DNA of 11,220 nucleotides, taken from positions 1 through 11,220 of the forward strand of contig CALEYQ010000008.1 in NCBI GenBank assembly GCA_937924855.1. The letters are read 5' to 3'. Numbering within the stretch: the stretch's first letter is position 1; every line of letters begins with the position of its first letter. A program made the position numbers and the translations under genes. Shown here in pieces: positions 1 to 8,500 of the stretch. This DNA is from an uncultured Bacteroidota bacterium (GTDB taxonomy: Bacteria; Bacteroidota; Bacteroidia; JADZBD01). The notes under the pieces are model-generated. The model was given only the letters and a program-made list of their open reading frames with translations, did not search any database and had not been told where the DNA came from.

Positions 1-1292
1 CTGGTGGTTTAAGTGGCGCAACCGGACCTGCAGGACCCAGCGGTAGCCCCGGCCCAACAGGACCTATAGGAGCGACAGGTCCTCAGGGACTCAATGGAGC
101 CACCGGCCCAACTGGATTAACCGGCGCTAACGGACCCACGGGACCTACGGGTAGCATTGGAGCAACCGGACCTGCAGGCCCCACAGGAACAGCCGGAGCA
201 ACGGGACCGACCGGACTAACCGGCGCTAACGGATCCACGGGACCTACGGGTAGCATTGGAGCCACCGGCCCTGCTGGCCCATCTGGAACTCCAGGAGCCA
301 CAGGCCCAACGGGATTAACCGGTGCTATTGGGCCCACCGGCCCGACAGGAATTACCGGAGCAACAGGCCCTACCGGATTTTTGCAAAACGGAAGCGCAGC
401 AGGAAATACTCCCTACTGGAACGGAAGCTCATGGGTGGTAAATGGCACTAACTTTTTTAATAACGGTTCCAACATCGGAATAGGAACCACCGGTCCCGGA
501 TTTCCCTTGCACGTATTTTCTGCCGGCTTCCCCGGAATTCAGGTCGATGGCTCCGATGCATCCTGGGCGGGAATTTATACCAACGCCACAGTTTCAACCG
601 GATCTCCTTTTTATGGCTATAAAACAACCGGAAATATCAGAGCCTGGCATTATGTGAATCCATCAGGCGATTGGCGTTTATCGGTAAATAGTGCAGATCG
701 AATTTCTGTTACCAACATGGGAAATGTTGGAATCGGTACAACGGGACCGGCCGCCCGTCTTGATATTATTGGTAACATAAAAATAACCGACGGCTCTGAG
801 GGAATTGGAAAGATTCTGGTATCGAACAATTCTCAGGGGTTAGCAAAATGGGAAACTCCAAGTATTATTTCAAGCACCACGCCTCCTTCCTGCCAGATGG
901 TGGGAACCGTAGGAAATACACCAACTGCCTTTCCCTCAAGCCTCACCACTTACACCAAGGTCAATGCTGGAACCAAACTGGAAATAACATTTCAAACGCA
1001 TATTGGTGTTGAGGACTTAATAGCAAGCAACGGGGTTATTTACGAACTAAGAGTCAATGGAAGCCCGGCTACCGCAAATGCAGGGAAAACTATTTATTCC
1101 ATTGACAATAATGGATCACTAATTCCCTCAGGCTACAATCAGGTAACCTTGTATGCAACATTCCCTACAGTTCCGGCAGGACCGGTTACAGTCCAACTTT
1201 TTGTATACTCTCCATCGGGAACTGCCACCGGAGTTTATTATGATCCGGGATGCTGGCCTATCTCTAATGTTACAATAAAGGAAATATGGTAA
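1..1292 (+). CDS. Collagen-like repeat / tail-fibre-like surface protein, C-terminal part (5' end outside window)
   Basis: The frame is open from base 3 to the TAA at 1290-1292, giving 429 visible residues; the start lies upstream of the window. Residues 1-126 are uninterrupted Gly-X-Y triplets, mostly G-A-T, G-P-T, G-P-A and G-L-T, the pattern of bacterial collagen-like stalks. Residues 127-295 resemble Bacteroidota and phage tail-fibre-like proteins: two N-(I/V)-G-I-G-T-T-G-P motifs (about 157-165 and 241-249), each followed by a 'LHV/LDI' strand, then a 'DGSEGIGKILVSNN' segment. Residues 296-429 look like a beta-rich globular head; its only two cysteines (about 297 and 417) flank it and could form a disulfide. 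By analogy with C1q/TNF-like heads on collagen stalks it may bind a ligand, but that is inference. No T9SS sorting domain is visible at the C-terminus, which ends NVTIKEIW. A TTG at 381 falls after the collagen block in a continuous frame and is not a credible start. The stop overlaps the next gene by 7 bases, which suggests translational coupling. Confidence 0.85.
   Translation, partial: GGLSGATGPAGPSGSPGPTGPIGATGPQGLNGATGPTGLTGANGPTGPTGSIGATGPAGPTGTAGATGPTGLTGANGSTGPTGSIGATGPAGPSGTPGATGPTGLTGAIGPTGPTGITGATGPTGFLQNGSAAGNTPYWNGSSWVVNGTNFFNNGSNIGIGTTGPGFPLHVFSAGFPGIQVDGSDASWAGIYTNATVSTGSPFYGYKTTGNIRAWHYVNPSGDWRLSVNSADRISVTNMGNVGIGTTGPAARLDIIGNIKITDGSEGIGKILVSNNSQGLAKWETPSIISSTTPPSCQMVGTVGNTPTAFPSSLTTYTKVNAGTKLEITFQTHIGVEDLIASNGVIYELRVNGSPATANAGKTIYSIDNNGSLIPSGYNQVTLYATFPTVPAGPVTVQLFVYSPSGTATGVYYDPGCWPISNVTIKEIW
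99..380 (+). repeat. 99-bp tandem repeat encoding a 33-residue collagen-like period
   Basis: Three in-register copies begin at 99, 198 and 297, the last shortened to about 84 bases. Each encodes 11 Gly-X-Y triplets starting A-T-G-P-T-G-L-T-G-A. Long stretches are nearly identical, for example around 114-175 and 213-274, with mostly third-position changes. The preceding bases 3-98 are also Gly triplets but fit the 33-residue period poorly. Repeats of this kind change copy number by slippage or recombination, so stalk length may vary between strains. Confidence 0.8.
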
Positions 1293-1804
1293 ACGCAACA
1301 ACAAAAATCATTTTTCCGGTATTTGTGGCCCTGTTTGGCTTTGGATTAAAGGCCCAAACCATAACTCCGTTTGTAATTTGCAGCGGAGGGGGATTTGGAA
1401 GTGTTTCAGGAACCTCAATTACATTTACTACCGGACAGCCCGCAGGCTCTACACTTTCAAATACCGGGAATTTTATTACTCAGGGATTTAATCAGCCTCA
1501 GAGCATTATGGCTACCCCACCCCCGGGAACTGACACAGTACTTATTATTCACAATGCCATTACCCCAAATGGCGACGGCATGAACGATATCTGGATTCTG
1601 GATTTTTTAGACTCCACCGACAACCATGTGTTTATTTATAACCGTTGGGGGAATTTAATTTGGGAGGGTAAAAACTATAACAACACTACCATTGTTTGGG
1701 ATGGCACTACCCATGACGGGTCTAAATTGCCTACAGGAACCTATTTCTATTTTATAACTACCGACCGAAGCTCTCATAAGGGCTGGGTTGAACTATTGCG
1801 TTAA
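1286..1804 (+). CDS. Short secreted protein with type B T9SS (gliding-motility-associated) C-terminal domain
   Basis: This is a 172-aa protein. Residues 1-24 form a signal peptide (hydrophobic core PVFVALFGFGL, then KAQ). Residues 25-72 carry a small module ending in 'ITQGFNQP', a motif recurrent in secreted Bacteroidota proteins just before sorting domains. After a Pro/Thr linker, residues about 87-172 match the gliding-motility-associated C-terminal family (CHU_C, TIGR04131-like): ITPNGDGMND (92-101), VFIYNRWGNLIWEG (115-128), WDG (138-140) and LPTGTYFYFI (148-157). Type B domains direct export across the outer membrane by the T9SS, usually with a PorP/SprF-like partner, and such a gene follows after 14 bases. 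The ATG lies inside the upstream stop (ATGGTAA), with an AAAGGA ribosome site a few bases before it. Most type B cargoes are very large; this one has almost no passenger, so it may act as an anchor or adaptor. Confidence 0.88.
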   Translation: MVNATTKIIFPVFVALFGFGLKAQTITPFVICSGGGFGSVSGTSITFTTGQPAGSTLSNTGNFITQGFNQPQSIMATPPPGTDTVLIIHNAITPNGDGMNDIWILDFLDSTDNHVFIYNRWGNLIWEGKNYNNTTIVWDGTTHDGSKLPTGTYFYFITTDRSSHKGWVELLR

Positions 1805-1818
1805 TTAAACGAAGGACC

Positions 1819-2736
1819 ATGAAAAAAGTCAAAGCAATTGTGTTCGGGATTTTTGTTTGGGCCGCAGGCCTGTCTCAACAGGACGCCCAATTCAGTCAAT
1901 ATATGTTTAACCATCTTGCCTTGAATCCTGCCTATGCAGGCACGAAAGAAGTGCTGGATGTTTTATTGGTGGCCAGGAATCAATGGACAGGATTTAATGA
2001 AGGAGCTCCCAGAACCCAACAATTGGTTATTCAGGGTCCTGTTGGCAAAAAGAAAATTGGACTTGGATTGCAGATCGGTTCTGAAACAATCGGACCCAAA
2101 AGAATCAGCGGTGGGGCCTTGTCGTATTCGTACCGGATTAAAGCCGGTTCCGGTAAACTGGCATTTGGATTACGGACAGGGCTTTATTCCTATGTTTACG
2201 ATTGGGGTTTGATAAAAATGCGGGACAGAAACGACCCCTACTATAAACCGGAGCAAAATCAGTGGACAGTTTTTTCGGCAGATTTCGGAATGTATTATTA
2301 CACCAAAACCTTTTATGCCGGCTTTGCAATGACTCACCTGAACTATCCCACTATTTATAGCATCCACGAGTCATTCGGGGAGGGGTCTCTGGTTCCTCAT
2401 ATTTTTATCCCGGCAGGATATGCATGGCAGGTTAATGAGAACCTTGTTATTAACCCTTCCATTTTAGTTAAGGCTGCGGAAGGAGCTCCCGTTTCTACAG
2501 ACATCAATTGCAACTTTCAGATTGATGGAAAGTTTTGGATTGGGGCGGGGGTAAGAAGCGGGTATGGTATCAGTTTTTTGGCCATGTGGAATATCCGGGA
2601 GAACTTCAGGATAGGATATTCTTATGATTATGGTTTGAACCGGATTGGAACCGCCGGAAGGGGCTCCCATGAAGTGGTGCTAGGGTATGGCTTGCCGGTA
2701 TTTAAAACTCCTTCAATTACTCCACGATACCTTTAA
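1819..2736 (+). CDS. PorP/SprF family type IX secretion outer-membrane protein
   Basis: This is a 305-aa protein, the usual size for the family (TIGR03519-like). A short signal peptide (MKKVKAIVFGIFVWAAGLSQ) is followed by the family signature QDAQFSQYMFNHLALNPAYAG (about 21-41). The rest is rich in alternating aromatic and glycine strands, consistent with an outer-membrane beta-barrel, such as the GLRTGLYSYVYDWG region, and ends in a strand-like segment before the C-terminal RYL. In Flavobacterium johnsoniae, SprF is needed for surface delivery of SprB, a type B CTD protein. By analogy this protein should serve the small type B protein encoded just upstream. A GAAGGA ribosome site precedes the ATG. 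I give no gene symbol because the family has many paralogues per genome with distinct cargoes. Confidence 0.92.
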   Translation: MKKVKAIVFGIFVWAAGLSQQDAQFSQYMFNHLALNPAYAGTKEVLDVLLVARNQWTGFNEGAPRTQQLVIQGPVGKKKIGLGLQIGSETIGPKRISGGALSYSYRIKAGSGKLAFGLRTGLYSYVYDWGLIKMRDRNDPYYKPEQNQWTVFSADFGMYYYTKTFYAGFAMTHLNYPTIYSIHESFGEGSLVPHIFIPAGYAWQVNENLVINPSILVKAAEGAPVSTDINCNFQIDGKFWIGAGVRSGYGISFLAMWNIRENFRIGYSYDYGLNRIGTAGRGSHEVVLGYGLPVFKTPSITPRYL

Positions 2737-2759
2737 TATTCAGATATTTGTACGGATTT

Positions 2760-5429
2760 ATGTGGACATTGTTTAAAATAAAATTCTTCCTCCTTTTAAC
2801 CTTTGTAGGGTTTTCTGCAGCGGCCTTTTCTCAATCGAGGTATAATAAGGCTGAAAAGCTCTATCAGAACTACCAATACGAACAGGCCGCCAGGTTGTAT
2901 AAAAAAGCCGCCTTTGGCAAACGAAAAGAAGATGCTTTGTTCAAGTTAGGAGAATGCTACAGAAAAATGAAAAAGTTTGATAAAGCCGAAAAAGTTTTTT
3001 CAAAACTGGTTGCAGGCAATCCTAAAGACCCGAAAGCCTATTACTATTATGCAGAAGCCTTAATGCATAATAAAAAATATGCCGAAGCAAGAAAAAACCT
3101 TGCCCTTTATCTGGAAAAAAACCCGGGTGACAAAAAAGGGAAAACCCAAATCCGGGCCTGCGATGAGTTGCAGACATGGACCGTGGGTCCTGTTGTTTAT
3201 AAGGTATATCCGCTGGAAAAGGTAAATACGCCCTTTTCGGATTTTTCACCGGTTGTTTTTAACAACAATCTGATATTTGCCTCTGAAAGTAAAAAAGACC
3301 AATTCTCAGGAAACAAAAACTATTGGAACGGAAATCCCAACCTCTGCGTTTTTATGGCCAGAGGATCTAAAAAGGGAGATAGCCTCGTATTTAAAAAACC
3401 AAAAATATTTTCTTCCCGATTCGACGATGATGCACAAAACGGACCGGTTTCGTTTAGCAGCGACCAGTCGGAAATCTATTTTACCCGAACCGACTATGTG
3501 CGGAAAAAATCAAGCGGCTTTGTTAACCGTCCCCGGATTTATATCGGGAAAATGAAAGGTAATAAACCGGCAAACATTCAACCCTTTGAACATAATACAG
3601 ATGGATTTTCTTTCGCACATCCCAGCCTTTCAAAAAATGGTCAGCGACTCTTTTTTGTGTCTGACATGCCCGGAGGTTTGGGAGGCACCGACATCTGGTA
3701 TTGTGAAAAAACCGGAGGATCCTGGGGTAAACCTGTAAATGCAGGCTCGGCAATTAATACTCCGGGTAACGAGTCTTTTCCCTTTGTAGCCGAAGACGGA
3801 ACCCTTTATTTTTCCTCCGACGGAAGAATGGGATTTGGCGGACTCGATATTTATGCCTCCAGATTTCTGGATGGAAAGTTTGAAATAGCCGCAAATTTGC
3901 AATACCCCATTAATTCCGCTGCAGACGATTTCGGAATTTTCTGGAAAGATTCAAAGAGCGGGTATTTTTCGTCCAACAGATCCGGCGGAAAAGGCAGCGA
4001 TGACATTTACGGCTTTTACAAAGTAAATGCCTCCAGCGAACTGGCCGGCAGGATATTGGAAACTAAAACCGCAAAAACCGGAGTGCCAAATTCAACGGTC
4101 GCCCTGTTGAACGAAAAAAACGATGTGCTTCAAACTACCACCACCGATGATGGAGGATATTTCCTGTTTAATCATATACCCTCAGGGTACAACTATTACA
4201 TTAAATTGGAAGAAACCAGCAACGGTTCCGACTTGAAGGAAAACTATTATCTCGCTGACGCATCAAACCGAATTGTTGCCAAAACAGTAATAGGGCGAAA
4301 AGGAGTGTTCATGTTTGAAAAACTCCCTTCGGATCTTACCAAGCTTAATAAAATTGTTGAAGAAGATGCAGATTTCCGTTCTATTGCCGGAAATTTTTTG
4401 GTCGGAGAGGAAAAAATTCCGCTTTCAAACATTAAGGTAGAGCTGAAAAATGATCAGGGGGAAATAGTTCAATCAACAACAACCAACGCCTTTGGCTCAT
4501 TCGTGTTTGCCAACATCCCCACTGATCAGAATTATTTAATTACGCTCGATGCAGAAGATAAAGATCTCGATGGCAAGAAAATTTTCTTTGTAAACAAAAA
4601 CGGGAAAGAAATTGCGGTAAACGACAAAGGCTTTAAATTTCAGATCCTCTCCACCGACAAAACCACATTGGGCCTTTTGTCCGTAAAAGATGCCGACCTC
4701 CGAATGGATTTGAAAGGGAAAATTCTCGGCGACAACAATTCTCCGCTGGCTAACTCCAAACTGCTGGTCGTAAATGAAAAGGGAGATGTAATACAAACCG
4801 TTACAACCAACGAAAAAGGTGAGTTCGTTTTTGTTAGTCTTCCTACCGACAAAAAATATCTTTTTCAGATCGACGAAAAAGATGCCGGGGCCACAAAGTT
4901 TAAAAACCTGATGATTGTGGATGAGCGCGGAAAAATTTTAGGAAAGTTTCATTTGCTAAGTGGGAAATTTAATTGGGCAATGCTTCCTTCAGATCAGAAA
5001 GATCTTGCAAAAATTTATCTGGATGACCCCTGGCTGAAGGTTGAAAAACTAAAAACCGTTAAGAAAGACACGCTTACCATCATCGAAAACATCTATTACG
5101 ATTACGGAAAATGGGATATTCTGGCTGAAGCAAAAATTACCCTGGATAAAGTGGTACAGGTAATGAAAGAAAACCCGGGAGTAACCATTGAACTTCAATC
5201 CCATACAGATAGCCGGTCAACCGATGATTTCAATTTGAAACTTTCCCAGAAAAGAGCTCAGGCAGCTGTCGACTATATTATTTCCAAAGGCATTGAAAAA
5301 CAGCGGCTTACTGCAACCGGGTTCGGCGAAAGCCGCCTTAAAAATCATTGTAAAGACGGCGTTGAATGTTCAGAAGAAGAACATGCACAAAACAGAAGGA
5401 CCGAATTTAGGATTCATCGAAAGAAATAA
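2760..5429 (+). CDS. TPR / PD40 propeller / triple Cna-B-like / OmpA protein (PorE-like)
   Basis: I chose ATG 2760 (889 aa) over the in-frame TTG at 2748 because it gives a compact signal peptide, MWTLFKIKFFLLLTFVGFSAAAFS; neither start has a clear ribosome site. Domains in order: about three TPR units (28-135); a PD40/WD40-like propeller (about 150-420) with motifs such as LFFVSDMPGGLGGTDIW and YFSSNRSGGKGSDDIYGF; three repeats of a carboxypeptidase-regulatory/Cna-B-like fold (427-760); and an OmpA domain (about 770-889). The OmpA part keeps the peptidoglycan-binding pair, Asp817 in 'SHTDSRS' and Arg832 in 'LSQKRAQ', and the NRRTEFRI end. It also has a Cys pair (864, 870) typical of Bacteroidota members. 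The TPR-propeller-CRD-OmpA order is that of Porphyromonas PorE, but that protein is a lipoprotein, and here I see no lipobox cysteine at the signal-peptide end. Likely role: periplasmic link between the T9SS-associated PorP/SprF protein and peptidoglycan. Confidence 0.9.
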   Translation: MWTLFKIKFFLLLTFVGFSAAAFSQSRYNKAEKLYQNYQYEQAARLYKKAAFGKRKEDALFKLGECYRKMKKFDKAEKVFSKLVAGNPKDPKAYYYYAEALMHNKKYAEARKNLALYLEKNPGDKKGKTQIRACDELQTWTVGPVVYKVYPLEKVNTPFSDFSPVVFNNNLIFASESKKDQFSGNKNYWNGNPNLCVFMARGSKKGDSLVFKKPKIFSSRFDDDAQNGPVSFSSDQSEIYFTRTDYVRKKSSGFVNRPRIYIGKMKGNKPANIQPFEHNTDGFSFAHPSLSKNGQRLFFVSDMPGGLGGTDIWYCEKTGGSWGKPVNAGSAINTPGNESFPFVAEDGTLYFSSDGRMGFGGLDIYASRFLDGKFEIAANLQYPINSAADDFGIFWKDSKSGYFSSNRSGGKGSDDIYGFYKVNASSELAGRILETKTAKTGVPNSTVALLNEKNDVLQTTTTDDGGYFLFNHIPSGYNYYIKLEETSNGSDLKENYYLADASNRIVAKTVIGRKGVFMFEKLPSDLTKLNKIVEEDADFRSIAGNFLVGEEKIPLSNIKVELKNDQGEIVQSTTTNAFGSFVFANIPTDQNYLITLDAEDKDLDGKKIFFVNKNGKEIAVNDKGFKFQILSTDKTTLGLLSVKDADLRMDLKGKILGDNNSPLANSKLLVVNEKGDVIQTVTTNEKGEFVFVSLPTDKKYLFQIDEKDAGATKFKNLMIVDERGKILGKFHLLSGKFNWAMLPSDQKDLAKIYLDDPWLKVEKLKTVKKDTLTIIENIYYDYGKWDILAEAKITLDKVVQVMKENPGVTIELQSHTDSRSTDDFNLKLSQKRAQAAVDYIISKGIEKQRLTATGFGESRLKNHCKDGVECSEEEHAQNRRTEFRIHRKK
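4038..5027 (+). repeat. Three tandem ~110-residue repeats within the OmpA protein
   Basis: Units start at about 4038, 4374 and 4698 (112, 108 and 110 residues). Each begins with a Cna-B/carboxypeptidase-regulatory-like half, recognisable by 'L-x-G-(R/N/K)-(I/F)-L', then 'N-(E/D)-(K/Q)-(N/G)-(D/E)-V', 'T-T-T/T-T-N' and 'G-x-F-x-F-x-x-(I/L)-P'. Each ends with a linker-like half of the form F-x-x-L-(P/S)-(S/T)-D followed by L and acidic residues. Sequence identity between units is modest, so the duplication looks old. The repeats lengthen the spacer between propeller and peptidoglycan-binding domain. Confidence 0.7.
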
Positions 5430-5592
5430 GCCTTTTGCCTAAGGGTTTTATTGTTTTGTCACCAGACTTGTACCCCTTGGTCGAATGGTTCTCCTAAAGT
5501 GTTGGATTTCCCTCGTTTTTTTTATTACTTAGTATGTTCCAAACAAGGAAAAACTAAATCCATTCAGACCAACTAACCAAAAATAGCCCCAT

Positions 5593-8500
5593 ATGAATTC
5601 TTTAAACCTCCTCAAAAAAGCAATTGTTTGTTTGCTTTTTGTTTTCCCCCTGAGCATTTTTTCGCAAGAGTGGGTTCGCCAAATGGAAGACCCGACCGTA
5701 AATTTTTATACGGTGGTTAACACATTTAACAACTACTGGGAAACCCACGACGCTACGGAAAAAGGAAAAGGCTGGAAAGCATTTAAGCGTTGGGAAAATT
5801 TTATGGCTCCACGGGTTTATCCCAGTGGTAACAGAGATTTAATGTTTAATGCGATTGCCGATTATTACCAGCAAAAGCAACAGGAGGAAATGCAAAAAGC
5901 CTTGAATCCAAATCTTCCTACACCCCAGGCAGGAAACTGGACTTTGATTGGTCCAACCTCTGTAATTCCTTCCTCAGGAGGTGGTGCAGGGCGCGCAAAT
6001 TGTATCAGAGTTGATCCATCAAACCCCAACGTTTATTATGTTGGTGCACCCGGCGGCGGCTTGTGGAAATCTACCAACCAGGGTGGATCATGGACCATGT
6101 GGAATACAGACAATCTCACAGCTATTGGAGTTACTGATATTGCCATTCACCCGACGAACTCTCAAATTATGTATCTGGCCACCGGTGATGGTGATGCAGG
6201 AGACACATATTCCATTGGCGTTTTAAAGTCAACCGATGGTGGCGTAACATGGAATACTACCGGACTTAACTGGACAGTAACCCAGACCCGTAGGATTTCA
6301 AAACTTTTAATCGATCCCTCCAACCCGAACACCGTTCATGCTGCAACCAGCAATGGAATGTACCGAACTACCGATGGAGGAACAACCTGGAGTCAGATAC
6401 AGGCAGGTAATTTCAAAGACGCAGAACTTCGTCCCGGAACTCCGGCTACCATTTATGCCGTTACAACAACCACTTTTTACAGGTCAACAAATAGCGGAGC
6501 CTCTTATACTGCAATAACAGCCGGCTTGCCCGGAGCAGGTGTTAACCGATACGCTATTGCTGTTACACCTGCCAACAATCAATATGTATACTTGCTGGCC
6601 AGCGCTTCAGCCAACAACGGTTTCTATGGATTTTACCGTTCCACCGATGGAGGTGGCACATTTACCCAAATAACCGTTTCTTCTCCATCTAACATTTTGG
6701 GCTGGGCCAGTGCAGGAAATGATACCGGCGGACAAGGATGGTATGATTTAGCGCTTGCAGCATCTCCTACGAATGCAAACGAATTAGTTGCGGGAGGAGT
6801 TAATATCTGGAGAACCACTAATGGAGGTTCATCATGGACACTGAATGGGCACTGGACAGGATCAGGTGCTCCTTATGTTCACGCAGATCATCACGACCTG
6901 GTTTACGTTAACGGAACAACCGTATTAAACGGGAACGATGGCGGGCTATTCCGAACCACCAATAACGGAGGAAGCTGGACCGACCTTTCCAACGGACTTC
7001 AAATTGCTCAAATGTACAGGCTGGGAACCTCTGCTACCGTAAACAATTTAAATCTTTCCGGATGGCAGGATAATGGAACCAACAGAGTTTCAGGAACTAC
7101 ATGGACCCGTGTGATTGGTGGCGACGGGATGGAATGTATCATTGATTTTTCCAATGCAAATATTATGTACGGAGAGTTGTACTACGGAAATATCCGGAAG
7201 TCAACCAATGGTGGCGCCTCATTTACCACTATTGTAAACACCGGAGGAACCGGAGTTAATAGTAATGGAAACTGGGTTACTCCTTATGTGATGAGCCCCT
7301 CAAACAATCAGGAGCTTTTGGTGGGTAAGGGAGCCATGTATAAAAGTACTAATGGTGGTACCACCTGGACCACACTTGGAGCAACAACAGGAGGATCCGG
7401 AAATATGGTAGGAATTGCCTATGCGCCTTCCAACACCCAGATTATTTATTGCCATAAGCAAAATGCGATGTTTAAATCCACCAACGGTGGAACGTCATTT
7501 ACAAACATCACCGGAACACTTCCTACTACCAGTGCTATGACCTATGTTACGGTTTCAAACACCGATCCTAATCGTGTTTATGTTACCTACAGCGGATACA
7601 ACAGTGCCAATAAAGTTTTCATGTCCACCAACGGCGGAACTTCCTGGACAAATTATTCAACAGGCCTTCCCAATCTTCCAGTTAATTGCATTGTGTTCCA
7701 GAACGGATCTCCCAATGGAGTTTATGTGGGAACCGATGTGGGCGTTTATTACCGCGACGATAACCAGACAACCTGGGTTTCCTACAGCACAGGACTTCCC
7801 AATGTAATAGTAAACGAACTGGAAATTCAATACGGAGCCGGTAAAATTCGTGCCGCCACTTACGGGCGAGGCATGTGGGAGTCTGATTTATTCTCTTCCG
7901 GAAACCTCCCTCCCGTGGCCGATTTTACTTCTAACTACACCAGCGGTTGCCCCGGTATTCAAATTCAGTTTACCGACCTTACCTCTTTCAATCCATCTGC
8001 ATGGAGCTGGAGTTTTCCCGGTGGGACACCTGCAACTTCAATAGCTCAAAATCCTCTTGTAACCTATAATACACCAGGAACCTATCAGGTTACACTTACA
8101 GCTACAAATGCTAATGGAACCGATACTGAAACCAAGACCTCGTATATTACAATTTCATCTGCCGGTCCATTGCCCCTTGTGGAAGGATTTCAGAATGCCA
8201 CTTTCCCTCCTGCCAACTGGCTAAATCAGGATGCCGGCGGAGATGCAATTGTTTGGGCCAGAACCACAGCTACGGGTGGATATGCTACGAGCACGGCCTG
8301 CATGTGGTTTGATAACTATACCCTAAACTCAAACGGCAACCGCGACGAAATGTGGTCGCCGAAATATAATCTTGCAACCGTGGCCACATGTACCCTGAGT
8401 TTTGATGTGGCTTATGCCCGATATAACGCACAGTACTCCGACACGCTTGCCGTTTTGGTTTCCACCGACTGCGGCCAAACCTTTACCCAGGTTTGGATGC

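Noticed and set aside
83..337. Antisense open frame encoding a Gly-Pro-Val repeat protein
   Set aside because: It is the complement of the collagen triplets; low-complexity GGN/CCN codons on one strand leave the other strand open.
99..380. Regular repeats resembling a CRISPR array
   Set aside because: The repeats are contiguous 99-bp coding units in frame with no unique spacers, and they encode collagen triplets.
381..383. TTG as start of the first gene
   Set aside because: The reading frame is open and collagen-like all the way upstream to the window edge, so the gene begins outside.
2748..2759. TTG start four codons upstream in the OmpA gene
   Set aside because: The ATG at 2760 gives a standard signal peptide and is the commoner start codon; no ribosome site supports the TTG, although it cannot be excluded.
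5430..5592. Promoter or terminator in the gap before the giant gene
   Set aside because: I found no TAnnTTTG element with a TTTG at proper spacing, and the CCTT/AAGG pairing near 5431-5444 is only 4 bp, too weak to call a terminator.
6061..7660. Sialidase annotation based on Asp-boxes
   Set aside because: Asp-boxes are structural and occur in many propellers; no sialidase catalytic motif was recognised.
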